A stretch of 64,000 nt of DNA from Pedobacter sp. N36a (GTDB taxonomy: Bacteria; Bacteroidota; Bacteroidia; Sphingobacteriales; Sphingobacteriaceae). This document shows positions 47,258 through 55,358 of this stretch, one piece after another; the stretch's first letter is position 1, and each line of letters begins with the position of its first letter. Position numbers and translations under genes: made by a program. The notes beneath the pieces were generated by a model, which did not search any database, had not been told where the DNA came from, and saw only the letters and a program-made list of their open reading frames with translations. Where the stretch lies: positions 1 to 64,000 of the forward strand of contig NZ_JACSZW010000004.1 of assembly GCF_014472395.1 (NCBI RefSeq), given 5' to 3'.

Positions 47258-48607
47258 ATGAAGAGAAACTTACGACATACCTTTTTACTGTTATGCCTGG
47301 TTTGCTCAGCTCAACAGCTGAATGCCCAGCAAAAAAATACAGAAAGCATTAAGCCTGAACTGAAAATAAAGAAAAACCTAACTGACGATCAATTGCTGGA
47401 CCTGGTTCAGAAACAGACCTTCCGTTATTTCTGGGATTTCGCCCATCCGGTAAGTGGTATGGCGAGAGAACGGAGCAACGTTGCTTTTGAATATGGCAAT
47501 GAAGTAGTCACCACAGGTGGTACAGGATTTGGCGTAATGGCGACCATCGTAGCCGCAGAAAGAAAGTTTATTAGTCGCGAGCAAGCCGCAGTAAGGACAA
47601 AAAAGATTGTAGATTTCCTTTGGAAAGCAGACATGTTCCATGGCGCCTTCCCTCATTGGTTAAATGGAGAAACCGGTAAAGTGATCCGCTTCAGCCCGAA
47701 AGATGATGGCGCTGACATCGTGGAAACTTCTTTACTTTTCCAGGGATTATTGACCGCCGCGCAATATTACAGTGCCGATAACGCGATAGAAAGAGACATC
47801 AGAAACAAAATCCAGTGGATGTGGGAAGGAATTGAATGGAACTGGTTTACCCAAGGTCAGAAAGTCCTTTACTGGCACTGGAGCCCTAACAACGGCTGGA
47901 GTATGGACCATCAGATCAGAGGTTACAATGAATGTCTGATCACTTACGTGCTCGCAGCATCTTCCCCAAAATTTTCAATAGACCCAAGAGTTTACCATGA
48001 AGGATGGGCAATGAGCAACACTTTTTTAAATGGCAAAAAGTTCAATGACATCACTTTACCATTAGGCTTTGATGGTGGCGGTCCATTATTCTTCTCTCAA
48101 TACTCCTATCTAGGATTAGATCCACGCGGATTAAAAGATCGCTATGCAGACTACTGGGAACAAAACAGAAATCATACCCTGATCAACAGAGCACACTGCA
48201 TCGAAAACCCGAAAAATTATAAAGGTTATGGCGCCAACAGCTGGGGCTTAACGGCAAGTGACAGCTGGCAAAGTTACGCGGCACATTCACCAACAGAGGA
48301 TTTAGGCGTGATTACCCCTACCGCAGCCTTATCTGCTTTCCCTTATACACCGGAATATTCTATGCAGGCATTGAGACATTTTTATGAAGACAAAGGTGAT
48401 CAGCTATGGACGGAATATGGATTTGCTGATGCTTTTAGTGAACAGCACAATTGGGTGGCAAAATCACACCTGGCAATAGATCAGGGACCGATTATCGTGA
48501 TGATAGAAAACCACCGTACCGGCTTATTATGGAAGCTTTTCATGAGTAGTCCAGCAGTACAAAATGGCCTTACAAAATTAGGATTCAGCAGCCCCGCGAT
48601 AAAATAG
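47258..48607 (+). CDS. GH144-type glucanase, secreted paralogue without Big_5
   Basis: A 449-residue paralogue of the preceding enzyme. It has a type I signal peptide (cleavage near LNAQ, about 25) and no lipobox, so it should be periplasmic. The catalytic domain begins about residue 42 with KQTFRYFWDFAHPVSGMARER and keeps KDDGADIVETSLLFQG and QGPIIVMIENHRTGLLWKLF. It lacks the Ig-like domain. Lying 12 nt after its paralogue, it may act on the imported oligosaccharides, for example in an exo mode. That split is inferred only from location signals. Confidence 0.87.
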   Translation: MKRNLRHTFLLLCLVCSAQQLNAQQKNTESIKPELKIKKNLTDDQLLDLVQKQTFRYFWDFAHPVSGMARERSNVAFEYGNEVVTTGGTGFGVMATIVAAERKFISREQAAVRTKKIVDFLWKADMFHGAFPHWLNGETGKVIRFSPKDDGADIVETSLLFQGLLTAAQYYSADNAIERDIRNKIQWMWEGIEWNWFTQGQKVLYWHWSPNNGWSMDHQIRGYNECLITYVLAASSPKFSIDPRVYHEGWAMSNTFLNGKKFNDITLPLGFDGGGPLFFSQYSYLGLDPRGLKDRYADYWEQNRNHTLINRAHCIENPKNYKGYGANSWGLTASDSWQSYAAHSPTEDLGVITPTAALSAFPYTPEYSMQALRHFYEDKGDQLWTEYGFADAFSEQHNWVAKSHLAIDQGPIIVMIENHRTGLLWKLFMSSPAVQNGLTKLGFSSPAIK

Positions 48608-48652
48608 CTTGTGGCAGCTGATGATGGTGTATCCTTATTTTTACTTGTTTAA

Positions 48653-48684
48653 CGAGTATAAAGACCAAAGAACCTTTATACTCG
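48653..48684. repeat. Hairpin between GH144 paralogue and SGNH hydrolase
   Basis: Perfect 11-bp arms (48653-48663 and 48674-48684) enclose a 10-nt loop. An A-run and not a T-run follows on the plus strand, so it is not a classic terminator. It may stabilise or process the mRNA. Confidence 0.5.
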
Positions 48685-48713
48685 CAAAAAAAACAGATTT
48701 AAATAAACAAAAA

Positions 48714-49373
48714 ATGAAAAGATTTTACTACTTCCTTCTGGTATTCGTCCTTAGTACAGTATTTGTTAAAGCGCAGCAGAAACCAGCATTCTGGAAAGAA
48801 ATACAAGAATTCAAACATAAAGACAGCATTTCAATGCCACCTAAAAGCGGCATTGTATTCGTTGGCAGCTCTTCTTTTGAAAAATGGAAAGACCTGGAAA
48901 CAGTGTTCAAAGATTATCGGGCGATCAACAGAGGTTTCGGTGGGTCTACACTTGCACAAGCCAATTACTATATCGCAGACCTGGTTTATCCTTATCAACC
49001 GCGTCAGGTGGTAATTTATAGCGGCGAAAATGATATTGCGACAGACGGCCAAAGCGCGCTTGAAACGCTAAACCGGTTTGCCACTTTTTTCAATAACATC
49101 AGATTGAAATATCCGGAAGTTCCTGTTTTATACATTTCCATTAAAGACAGCCCTTCCAGAACTAAACATTCCGCTACAAATGCGCATACCAATCTGCTGA
49201 TTCAAGAATACCTGCAGCATTACCCGAACACAAAATTCCTGGATGTGAACAGCAAAATGTTAAATAAAAAAGCCTTACGTCCGGAGCTTTTTGAAAAAGA
49301 TATGCTGCACATCACATCGGAAGGCTATGCCATCTGGATTAAAGAAATCAAACCATTCCTGGTTAAACCATAA
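48714..49373 (+). CDS. SGNH/GDSL hydrolase
   Basis: A 219-residue exported hydrolase from the ATG at 48714; the longer frame from a TTG is less likely because the signal peptide starts here. Block I reads VFVGSSSFEKW with the nucleophile in GSSS (51-54). Block II is NRGFGGSTL, block III YSGENDI, and block V DMLHITSEGYAIW supplies the Asp-His pair. These enzymes act as esterases, often deacetylating carbohydrates. The position within the glucan locus suggests removal of acyl or other ester groups from the glycan or its fragments. Confidence 0.85.
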   Translation: MKRFYYFLLVFVLSTVFVKAQQKPAFWKEIQEFKHKDSISMPPKSGIVFVGSSSFEKWKDLETVFKDYRAINRGFGGSTLAQANYYIADLVYPYQPRQVVIYSGENDIATDGQSALETLNRFATFFNNIRLKYPEVPVLYISIKDSPSRTKHSATNAHTNLLIQEYLQHYPNTKFLDVNSKMLNKKALRPELFEKDMLHITSEGYAIWIKEIKPFLVKP

Positions 49374-49396
49374 TACACACCATTAACAAAACAATA

Positions 49397-51694
49397 ATGA
49401 GAAAAGCGAAGTACTTATTTTTCCTGGCCGCTATTTTTAGCTTTAGCAGCAGTTCCGCCCAGCAGAGAAAAGCAAACACCGATCAGCAGATGAATATATT
49501 CATAAAAGACCTGCTGTCCAAAATGACTTTGGAGGAGAAGATTGGCCAGTTAAACCTGTTAACCGGCGGTGAAGCCACTACAGGTTCTGTGGTCAGCACT
49601 GATGTAGAAAGCAAAATTAAAAAAGGTCAGGTAGGTGGTATGTTTAGCTTAACTACGCCAGCTAGAATCCGCAAAGCACAGGAAATCGCAGTCACGCAAA
49701 CCCGCTTAAAGATTCCCATTATTTTTGGCCAGGATGTGATCCATGGTTATAAAACTACTTTCCCAATTCCACTGGCTTTATCTTCCACATGGGATTTAGC
49801 ATTGATCGAAAAAACTGCGCGAATTGCTGCTGTTGAAGCTACTGCTGATGGATTAAACTGGACTTTCTCCCCTATGGTGGACATTTCCAGAGACCCAAGA
49901 TGGGGCCGTATTTCTGAAGGATCAGGGGAAGATACTTACCTGGGTGCTGAAATCGGTAAAGCGATGGTTAGAGGATACCAGGGCGATGACCTTTCTAAAT
50001 ATAATACCATGATGGCTTGTGTAAAACACTTTGCTTTATATGGCGCTGCTGAATCAGGCAGGGATTACAATACCACAGATATGAGTCTGAACAGAATGTA
50101 CAATGAATACCTTCCTCCATACAAAGCTGCCCTGGATGCAGGTGCAGGGAGTATCATGACTTCTTTCAACGACATTAATGGCGTCCCGGCTACGGCAAAT
50201 AAATGGCTGATGACTGATTTATTACGTAAACAATGGGGCTTTACTGGTCTTGTGGTGACGGATTATACTGCGGTAAACGAGTTAATCGACCATGGGTTAG
50301 GAGACCTGCAAACCGTTTCTGCGCTAGCCTTAAATGCAGGTGTAGATATGGATATGGTAGGTGAAGGATTTCTGACCACCTTAAAAAGATCGGTAGAAGA
50401 AGGAAAAGTCACGGAAGCACAAGTCACCAATTCCTGCAGACTGGTATTAGAAGCAAAGTATAAACTAGGTCTGTTTGAAGATCCTTTCCGCTACTGCAAT
50501 GAAGCACGTGCAAAAAAGGAAATCCTTAAACCAGAACACCTGAAAGTTGCCAGAGAAACTGCGGCACAAAGTTTTGTCCTGCTTAAAAACCAAGGACAAC
50601 TCCTGCCTTTAAAGAAAACAGGAACGGTTGCTTTGATCGGCCCACTAGCAAATACAGGCACAAATATGCCCGGAACCTGGAGTGTAAACAGCGATTTGGC
50701 AAACACCATTTCCCTATTACAAGGATTAAAAGCGAATGCAGCACCTGGCCTTAAGATTTTACACAGTGAAGGGTCTAACCTATTGACCGATCCTGAATAT
50801 CAAAAAAGAGCGACCATGTTCGGCAGAGATCTCCCAAGAGATTCCCGTTCTGAAGAAGAAATGATCGCTGAAGCGGTAGCTACTGCTAAAAATGCAGATG
50901 TGGTGATCGCTGCGCTTGGTGAAAGTTCAGAAATGACAGGTGAAAGCTCAAGCCGTACTAACCTGGATATCCCAGAGAACCAGCAGCGTTTATTAAAAGC
51001 ATTGCTGAAAACCGGAAAACCTGTGGTACTGGTGTTATTTACCGGCCGTCCATTGACCATTAAATGGGAAGATGAAAATGTTCCTGCCATCTTAAATGTT
51101 TGGTTTGGCGGTACTGAAGCAGCAAATGCGATTTCAGATGTGTTATTTGGAAAAGTAAATCCTTCAGGAAAATTAACAGCTACTTTCCCACAAAATGTAG
51201 GACAGATTCCATTGTATTATAGTCACAAAAATACCGGCAGACCATTGGAAAAAGGTAAATGGTTCAGCAAATTCAGGTCTAATTACCTGGATGTGAGCAA
51301 CGAACCGCTCTATCCTTTTGGCTACGGATTAAGCTACACTACTTTCGACTATTCTAACCTTAGGCTCAGCAAAAACAGCTTTAAACCTGGAGAGACCATT
51401 ACTGCTACAGTTACCCTGAAAAATACAGGCGCTTATGCTGGAAAAGAAACGGTGCAAATGTACGTCCGCGATATGGTAGGCAGCATTACCCGCCCTGTTA
51501 AGGAGTTAAAAGGTTTTCAAAAAATCGAGCTGAAAGCAGGCGAAAGCAAAGAAGTGACTTTCAAAATTTCTGAGGAAGAGCTGAAGTTCTTTAATGAAGA
51601 ACTGAAGTTTGCAGCAGAACCAGGAGATTTCAAATTATTTATAGGAACCAATTCCAGAGATAATTTAGAAATTCCATTCCAGCTCACAAAATAA
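49397..51694 (+). CDS. GH3 beta-glucosidase
   Basis: A 765-residue glycoside hydrolase family 3 enzyme with a type I signal peptide (about 1-22, ending SSAQ). The TIM-barrel domain carries the KHF motif (210-212) and the nucleophile Asp289 in LVVTDYTAVNEL. The alpha/beta sandwich domain and a C-terminal fibronectin-like domain (about 650-760) complete the BglX architecture. It would hydrolyse the oligosaccharides released by the GH144 enzymes to glucose in the periplasm. GH3 enzymes active on beta-1,2-linked glucooligosaccharides are known in Bacteroidetes. Linkage specificity is inferred from context only. Confidence 0.94.
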   Translation: MRKAKYLFFLAAIFSFSSSSAQQRKANTDQQMNIFIKDLLSKMTLEEKIGQLNLLTGGEATTGSVVSTDVESKIKKGQVGGMFSLTTPARIRKAQEIAVTQTRLKIPIIFGQDVIHGYKTTFPIPLALSSTWDLALIEKTARIAAVEATADGLNWTFSPMVDISRDPRWGRISEGSGEDTYLGAEIGKAMVRGYQGDDLSKYNTMMACVKHFALYGAAESGRDYNTTDMSLNRMYNEYLPPYKAALDAGAGSIMTSFNDINGVPATANKWLMTDLLRKQWGFTGLVVTDYTAVNELIDHGLGDLQTVSALALNAGVDMDMVGEGFLTTLKRSVEEGKVTEAQVTNSCRLVLEAKYKLGLFEDPFRYCNEARAKKEILKPEHLKVARETAAQSFVLLKNQGQLLPLKKTGTVALIGPLANTGTNMPGTWSVNSDLANTISLLQGLKANAAPGLKILHSEGSNLLTDPEYQKRATMFGRDLPRDSRSEEEMIAEAVATAKNADVVIAALGESSEMTGESSSRTNLDIPENQQRLLKALLKTGKPVVLVLFTGRPLTIKWEDENVPAILNVWFGGTEAANAISDVLFGKVNPSGKLTATFPQNVGQIPLYYSHKNTGRPLEKGKWFSKFRSNYLDVSNEPLYPFGYGLSYTTFDYSNLRLSKNSFKPGETITATVTLKNTGAYAGKETVQMYVRDMVGSITRPVKELKGFQKIELKAGESKEVTFKISEEELKFFNEELKFAAEPGDFKLFIGTNSRDNLEIPFQLTK

Positions 51695-51701
51695 TCCCTT
51701 T

Positions 51702-51740
51702 AAACCCTGTTGGCAAATCCAACAGGGTTTCTTTATTTTT
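51702..51740 (+). terminator. Terminator after the GH3 gene
   Basis: Perfect 12-bp arms (51702-51713 and 51719-51730) around CAAAT are followed by CTTTATTTTT. It ends the hydrolase block. Confidence 0.85.
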
Positions 51741-51759
51741 AAATGATTCTTAAATTGTT

Positions 51760-51767
51760 TAATTTTG
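51760..51767 (+). promoter_or_regulatory. Promoter -7 box before the alpha/beta hydrolase
   Basis: TAATTTTG lies 19 nt after TTTT (51737-51740), and its last G is only 4 nt from the ATG at 51772. A transcript would start at or about the start codon. Confidence 0.4.
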
Positions 51768-51771
51768 AATT

Positions 51772-52563
51772 ATGAGCGGCATCAAAACAACACTCTCCAT
51801 CCTAATCCTGGTTTTTAGCCTGAATGTTAAATCGCAGGATTTCAAGAAATATGATAAAGGAAGCTTTATCAAGGGCAAGGACAGTATGGCTTACCGCATC
51901 TTATTTCCGGAGAATTTTAGTGCAGATAAGCAATATCCTATCCTATTCTTTTTACATGGAAGCGGAGAACGCGGAAATGACAATGAAAAGCAATTGACAC
52001 ATGGTGGAAAGCTATTCCTGAAGCCAGAAATCCGGAAACAATTCCCTGCTATCATCGTTTTCCCTCAATGTACGGAAGACAGTTTCTGGGCAAATGTAAC
52101 CTTTGATAAGGATGCAAACGGGAATAGAGCCTTCAATTTTCAAAAGAGAGGGAAACCTACAAAATCCATGAAAGCTTTACTGGGTATGATTGATAATTTC
52201 ATGGACAAACCATACGTCAAGCATGACCAAGTCTATGTGGGCGGACTTTCAATGGGAGCAATGGGAACTTATGAATTGTTAAGACGTAAGCCTAAGCTTT
52301 TCGCTGCAGCGATTGCCATCTGTGGCGGCGACAATGTAGCCAATGTTCAGAAATATAAAAATGTGCCTTTATGGATCTTTCATGGAGAGAAAGATGAGGT
52401 AGTTCCGGTGGTATTTTCTACCATGATTTCGGATCAGCTCAAAGTATTGGGAAAAGAGCCTAAGCTCACTTTGTATCCGGATGCCCATCACAACAGTTGG
52501 GACGCTGCCTTTGCAGAGCCCAATCTATTGCCATGGTTATTTTCTAATCAAAAGAAAAAGTAG
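51772..52563 (+). CDS. Exported alpha/beta hydrolase
   Basis: A 263-residue serine hydrolase with a signal peptide (about 1-22, ending KSQ). The oxyanion HG motif is LHGSGERG (61-68). The nucleophile Ser160 is in GLSMGA, with Asp in HGEKDEVVP and His in DAHHNSW near the end. It resembles the phospholipase/carboxylesterase and feruloyl-esterase-like group. It has its own promoter but follows the glucan locus, so it could act on ester substituents of the same glycan. It converges on yebC with a 6-nt gap. Confidence 0.85.
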   Translation: MSGIKTTLSILILVFSLNVKSQDFKKYDKGSFIKGKDSMAYRILFPENFSADKQYPILFFLHGSGERGNDNEKQLTHGGKLFLKPEIRKQFPAIIVFPQCTEDSFWANVTFDKDANGNRAFNFQKRGKPTKSMKALLGMIDNFMDKPYVKHDQVYVGGLSMGAMGTYELLRRKPKLFAAAIAICGGDNVANVQKYKNVPLWIFHGEKDEVVPVVFSTMISDQLKVLGKEPKLTLYPDAHHNSWDAAFAEPNLLPWLFSNQKKK

Positions 52564-52569
52564 CAGTTA

Positions 52570-53295
52570 TTATTCTGCCATATTGTGATAAACGGCTTGA
52601 ACGTCATCGTCCTCTTCCAGTTTATCAATCAGCTTGAATACGTCTGCTGCCTGCTCTTCTGTTACAGGAATGGTAGATAAAGAGATGCGCTCTAGTTTCG
52701 CACTTTTCATTTCTACGCCAATCTCTTCCAGTGCTTTCTGCATTTTTCCGAAATCTTCAAAAGCAGTTTGTACTACTGCGATCTCATTTCCTTCTTCATC
52801 AGCTTCCAGATATAATTCTTCCAAACCTGCGTCGATCAATTCAAACTCCAATTCTTCCAGGTCTTTTTCTCCAGGTAAGAAACGGAATATCGACTTGCGG
52901 TTGAAAATAAAGTCCAGAGAACCTGTTTTACCTAATGTACCTCCAGTTTTATTGAAATAACTGCGAATGTTAGCTACTGTTCTATTCGTGTTATCAGTTG
53001 CCGTTTCAATCAGGATGGCCACACCATGCTGTGCGTATCCTTCATAAACAAACTCTTCGTAACCGTTTTCGTCTTTGTTGGATGCTCTTTTAATTGCTGC
53101 TTCCACCGTGTGTTTAGGCATGTTTACTGCCTTTGCATTCTGGATCGCTGTACGCAAACGGGAGTTGGTCTCCGGCGAAGGGCCATTATCTTTAACCGCC
53201 ATTACAATCTCTTTACCTATCCTGGTAAACTGTACGGCCATCTTAGCCCAACGTTTAAATTTCCTTTCTTTTCTGAACTCAAATGCTCTACCCAT
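52570..53295 (-). CDS. YebC/PmpR family protein
   Basis: A 241-residue YebC-type protein. The N-terminal MGRAFEFRKERKFKRWAKMA (1-20) is a variant of the family start, followed by KAVNMPKHTVEAAIKRA (about 74-90) and the three-domain layout. Family members bind DNA and act as transcriptional regulators, and some assist ribosomes at polyproline stretches. It has no link to the flanking glycan genes that I can see. Confidence 0.92.
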   Translation of the reverse strand: MGRAFEFRKERKFKRWAKMAVQFTRIGKEIVMAVKDNGPSPETNSRLRTAIQNAKAVNMPKHTVEAAIKRASNKDENGYEEFVYEGYAQHGVAILIETATDNTNRTVANIRSYFNKTGGTLGKTGSLDFIFNRKSIFRFLPGEKDLEELEFELIDAGLEELYLEADEEGNEIAVVQTAFEDFGKMQKALEEIGVEMKSAKLERISLSTIPVTEEQAADVFKLIDKLEEDDDVQAVYHNMAE

Positions 53296-53323
53296 TGTAT
53301 ATTTTATTTAAGGAATTTCCTTA

Positions 53324-54274
53324 TTAATGATTATTCTGTAAGTTCTTTAACATATCCGCTGTCATCTTCGACAAATCGAATTCAGGCTTCCATCCCCAGT
53401 CTTTCTGAGCAAAGCTGTCATCGATAGAACGTGGCCAGCTGTTGGCAATGTCCTGACGTGGATCATTATCTGTGTAAGATAATTTAAAATCTGGAATATG
53501 TTTTCTGATTTCTGAAGCTAGTACTTCTGGCGTAAAGTGAACACCTCCAAAGTTATAGCTGGAACGGATAGAAATTTTACTCGCTTCCGCATCCATCAAT
53601 TCAATGGTACCACGGATGGCATCATCCATATACATCATTGGCAATTCAGTTTCTGCATTTAAGAAAGAAGCATAGCTGCCTTTTGTTAACGCATCATGGA
53701 AAATATGGATGGCGTAGTCAGTGGTTCCACCACCTGGAGCAGCTTTCCAGCTGATCAATCCTGGGTAACGGATACTGCGTACATCCAAGCCAAATTTCTG
53801 GTGATAGTATTCGCACCAGCGTTCACCTGCCAATTTACTGATTCCATAAACCGTATTCGGGTCCATTACACAGTATTGCGGCGTCATGTCTTTTGGAGAA
53901 TTTGGTCCGAATACAGCGATAGAACTTGGCCAGTAAACTTTTGCTGTTTTATAAACGATGGAAAGGTCCAAGATATTCAATAAGCCATTCATGTTCAGGT
54001 CCCAGGCTAATTTAGGATTCTGCTCGCCCGTAGCGGATAATAATGCCGCTAATAAGTAAACCTGAGTAGGTTTATACTTTTGAAAAATGCTGTTCAGAAT
54101 GTCTTTCTCAAGTACGTTTACGAACTCAAATGGCCCTGAATTTTTGATGTCATAATCTGGTCTGCGGATGTCACAAGCAACGACATTACTTTCACCGTAA
54201 GTCTTACGTAATGCGGTTACTAATTCAGTGCCGATCTGACCGTTAGAACCTAATACTAATATTTTCTCAATCAT
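53324..54274 (-). CDS. L-threonine 3-dehydrogenase-like SDR
   Basis: A 316-residue extended SDR from the ATG at 54274; an upstream TTG start lies in the promoter. The NAD motif is GSNGQIG near 8-14, with SSIAVFGPNSPK (about 115-126) and the YGISK catalytic pair. These blocks match the UDP-glucose-epimerase-like L-threonine 3-dehydrogenases, which oxidise threonine to 2-amino-3-ketobutyrate. The product is the substrate of the Kbl encoded at 27404-28591. The assignment to threonine rests on the family. It precedes yebC by 28 nt. Confidence 0.85.
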   Translation of the reverse strand: MIEKILVLGSNGQIGTELVTALRKTYGESNVVACDIRRPDYDIKNSGPFEFVNVLEKDILNSIFQKYKPTQVYLLAALLSATGEQNPKLAWDLNMNGLLNILDLSIVYKTAKVYWPSSIAVFGPNSPKDMTPQYCVMDPNTVYGISKLAGERWCEYYHQKFGLDVRSIRYPGLISWKAAPGGGTTDYAIHIFHDALTKGSYASFLNAETELPMMYMDDAIRGTIELMDAEASKISIRSSYNFGGVHFTPEVLASEIRKHIPDFKLSYTDNDPRQDIANSWPRSIDDSFAQKDWGWKPEFDLSKMTADMLKNLQNNH

Positions 54275-54295
54275 GAATTTTTGTATGGATTTTGA

Positions 54296-54303
54296 CAAAG
54301 TTA
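54296..54303 (-). promoter_or_regulatory. Threonine dehydrogenase promoter -7 box
   Basis: TAACTTTG on the minus strand matches TAnnTTTG, 21 nt before the ATG. The -33 element is weak (TTTA at 54328-54325, spacer about 21). Confidence 0.45.
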
Positions 54304-54679
54304 AAAAAACGAAACAAACCTCTATAAAATGTTTATGATTTATCTGTTTTTGTAATTTTCACCCTCCCTTTGGCCCCCTATTTATAGGTAAAAAACAACT
54401 AAGACCTGGGGATAAACCGACAGAATTTTGCTCAAAAAAATAGAGCAGACTATTTTCAGGGAAATAACGTTTTAGGAATACGGAAAAGCCTGAAAATCAA
54501 GTAAAAGTTGGCCTCATTTTCTGTTCATTTCCTGCTCCTGACAAGTAAAAACTTGATTAAGTAACAAAAACATGATATATTAGATTTATTGTGTATTTCA
54601 CACACTAACCATTATTTTTTGCTTATTATTACAAAACAAAACACACTTTAACCATATAAAAACACCTAAACAGCCAAGT
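54299..54679. other. Divergent 381-bp intergenic region
   Basis: No gene is visible. It contains the -7 box for the leftward dehydrogenase and a 12-nt palindrome (CCTATTTATAGG, 54377-54388). The remainder upstream of the rightward dehydrogenase-complex gene has no consensus promoter; the nearest box is TAGATTTA (54581-54588). Expression of that operon may need an activator. Confidence 0.45.
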
Positions 54680-55339
54680 ATGAATAGAAGAGAAGCAGTG
54701 AAAAGTGTAGCCTTTTTAATGGGAGGCGCATTGTCTGCAACTACTATCGGAGTATTTTTAGATAGTTGCACTTCACCATCTAATAAAACAGCCGCCAACT
54801 TATTTTCTGCCGATCAGGAAAAGGTCATCACGGAAGTTGCGGATATCATCATCCCTACCACGAGTACGCCAGGAGCAAAAGCAGCTGGTGTGGGTCCTTT
54901 CATCGCCATGATGGTTAAGGAATGCTACCCGGAAGACGCGCAGCAAGCATTCGTGAAAGGTCTTGAAGATCTTGAAAAACAATGTCAGGACACCTACAAA
55001 AAGTCATTCCTTGAAATCTCTGTACCACAGCGCAATGAGCTATTGGGCAAAGTAAGAGAAGCGACTATTGCAGCAAATAAGACGGAAAAAGACGAATTAG
55101 AGAAACAACAAGAAAACATTACTCAGAAAAAATCTGAAAAGGAGGCTCCAGGCAACGCAATGACGCCAAAGGATAAACCTAAAACAAAACCTCAGTTCTT
55201 CGCTATTGCGAGAGATTTAACCTTACTGGGTTACTTTACTTCGGAAATTGGTGCGACACAGGCTAAAGCCTATGTGCAGATTCCTGGCCGTTACGACGGT
55301 TGTGTGGATTTAAAACCAGGTCAAAAAGTTTGGGCATAA
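54680..55339 (+). CDS. Gluconate 2-dehydrogenase subunit 3 family protein (GMC partner)
   Basis: A 219-residue small subunit for GMC-type sugar dehydrogenases. The N-terminus MNRREAVKSVAFLMGGALS carries a twin-arginine pair and a hydrophobic stretch, with a possible lipobox-like Cys near residue 30 (LDSC). The domain with ADIIIPTTSTPGAKAAGVGPF (about 56-76) is the family signature. A low-complexity, Lys- and Gln-rich segment lies at about 135-175. It assists folding and Tat export of the large subunit, encoded 19 nt downstream. Together they form a periplasmic dehydrogenase. Confidence 0.88.
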   Translation: MNRREAVKSVAFLMGGALSATTIGVFLDSCTSPSNKTAANLFSADQEKVITEVADIIIPTTSTPGAKAAGVGPFIAMMVKECYPEDAQQAFVKGLEDLEKQCQDTYKKSFLEISVPQRNELLGKVREATIAANKTEKDELEKQQENITQKKSEKEAPGNAMTPKDKPKTKPQFFAIARDLTLLGYFTSEIGATQAKAYVQIPGRYDGCVDLKPGQKVWA

Positions 55340-55358
55340 ACCTTTTTAAAAATTAAAC

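Noticed and set aside
53026..53427. A 133-codon plus-strand frame across yebC and the threonine-dehydrogenase-like gene
   Set aside because: It is a shadow of two conserved genes on the other strand, with a cysteine- and phenylalanine-rich composition unlike the neighbours.
54590..54606. TGTG-TATTT-CACA symmetry resembling a CRP site
   Set aside because: The half-sites are spaced by 5 nt, not the usual 6 with the TGTGA/TCACA form, and the site has no support from a second copy.
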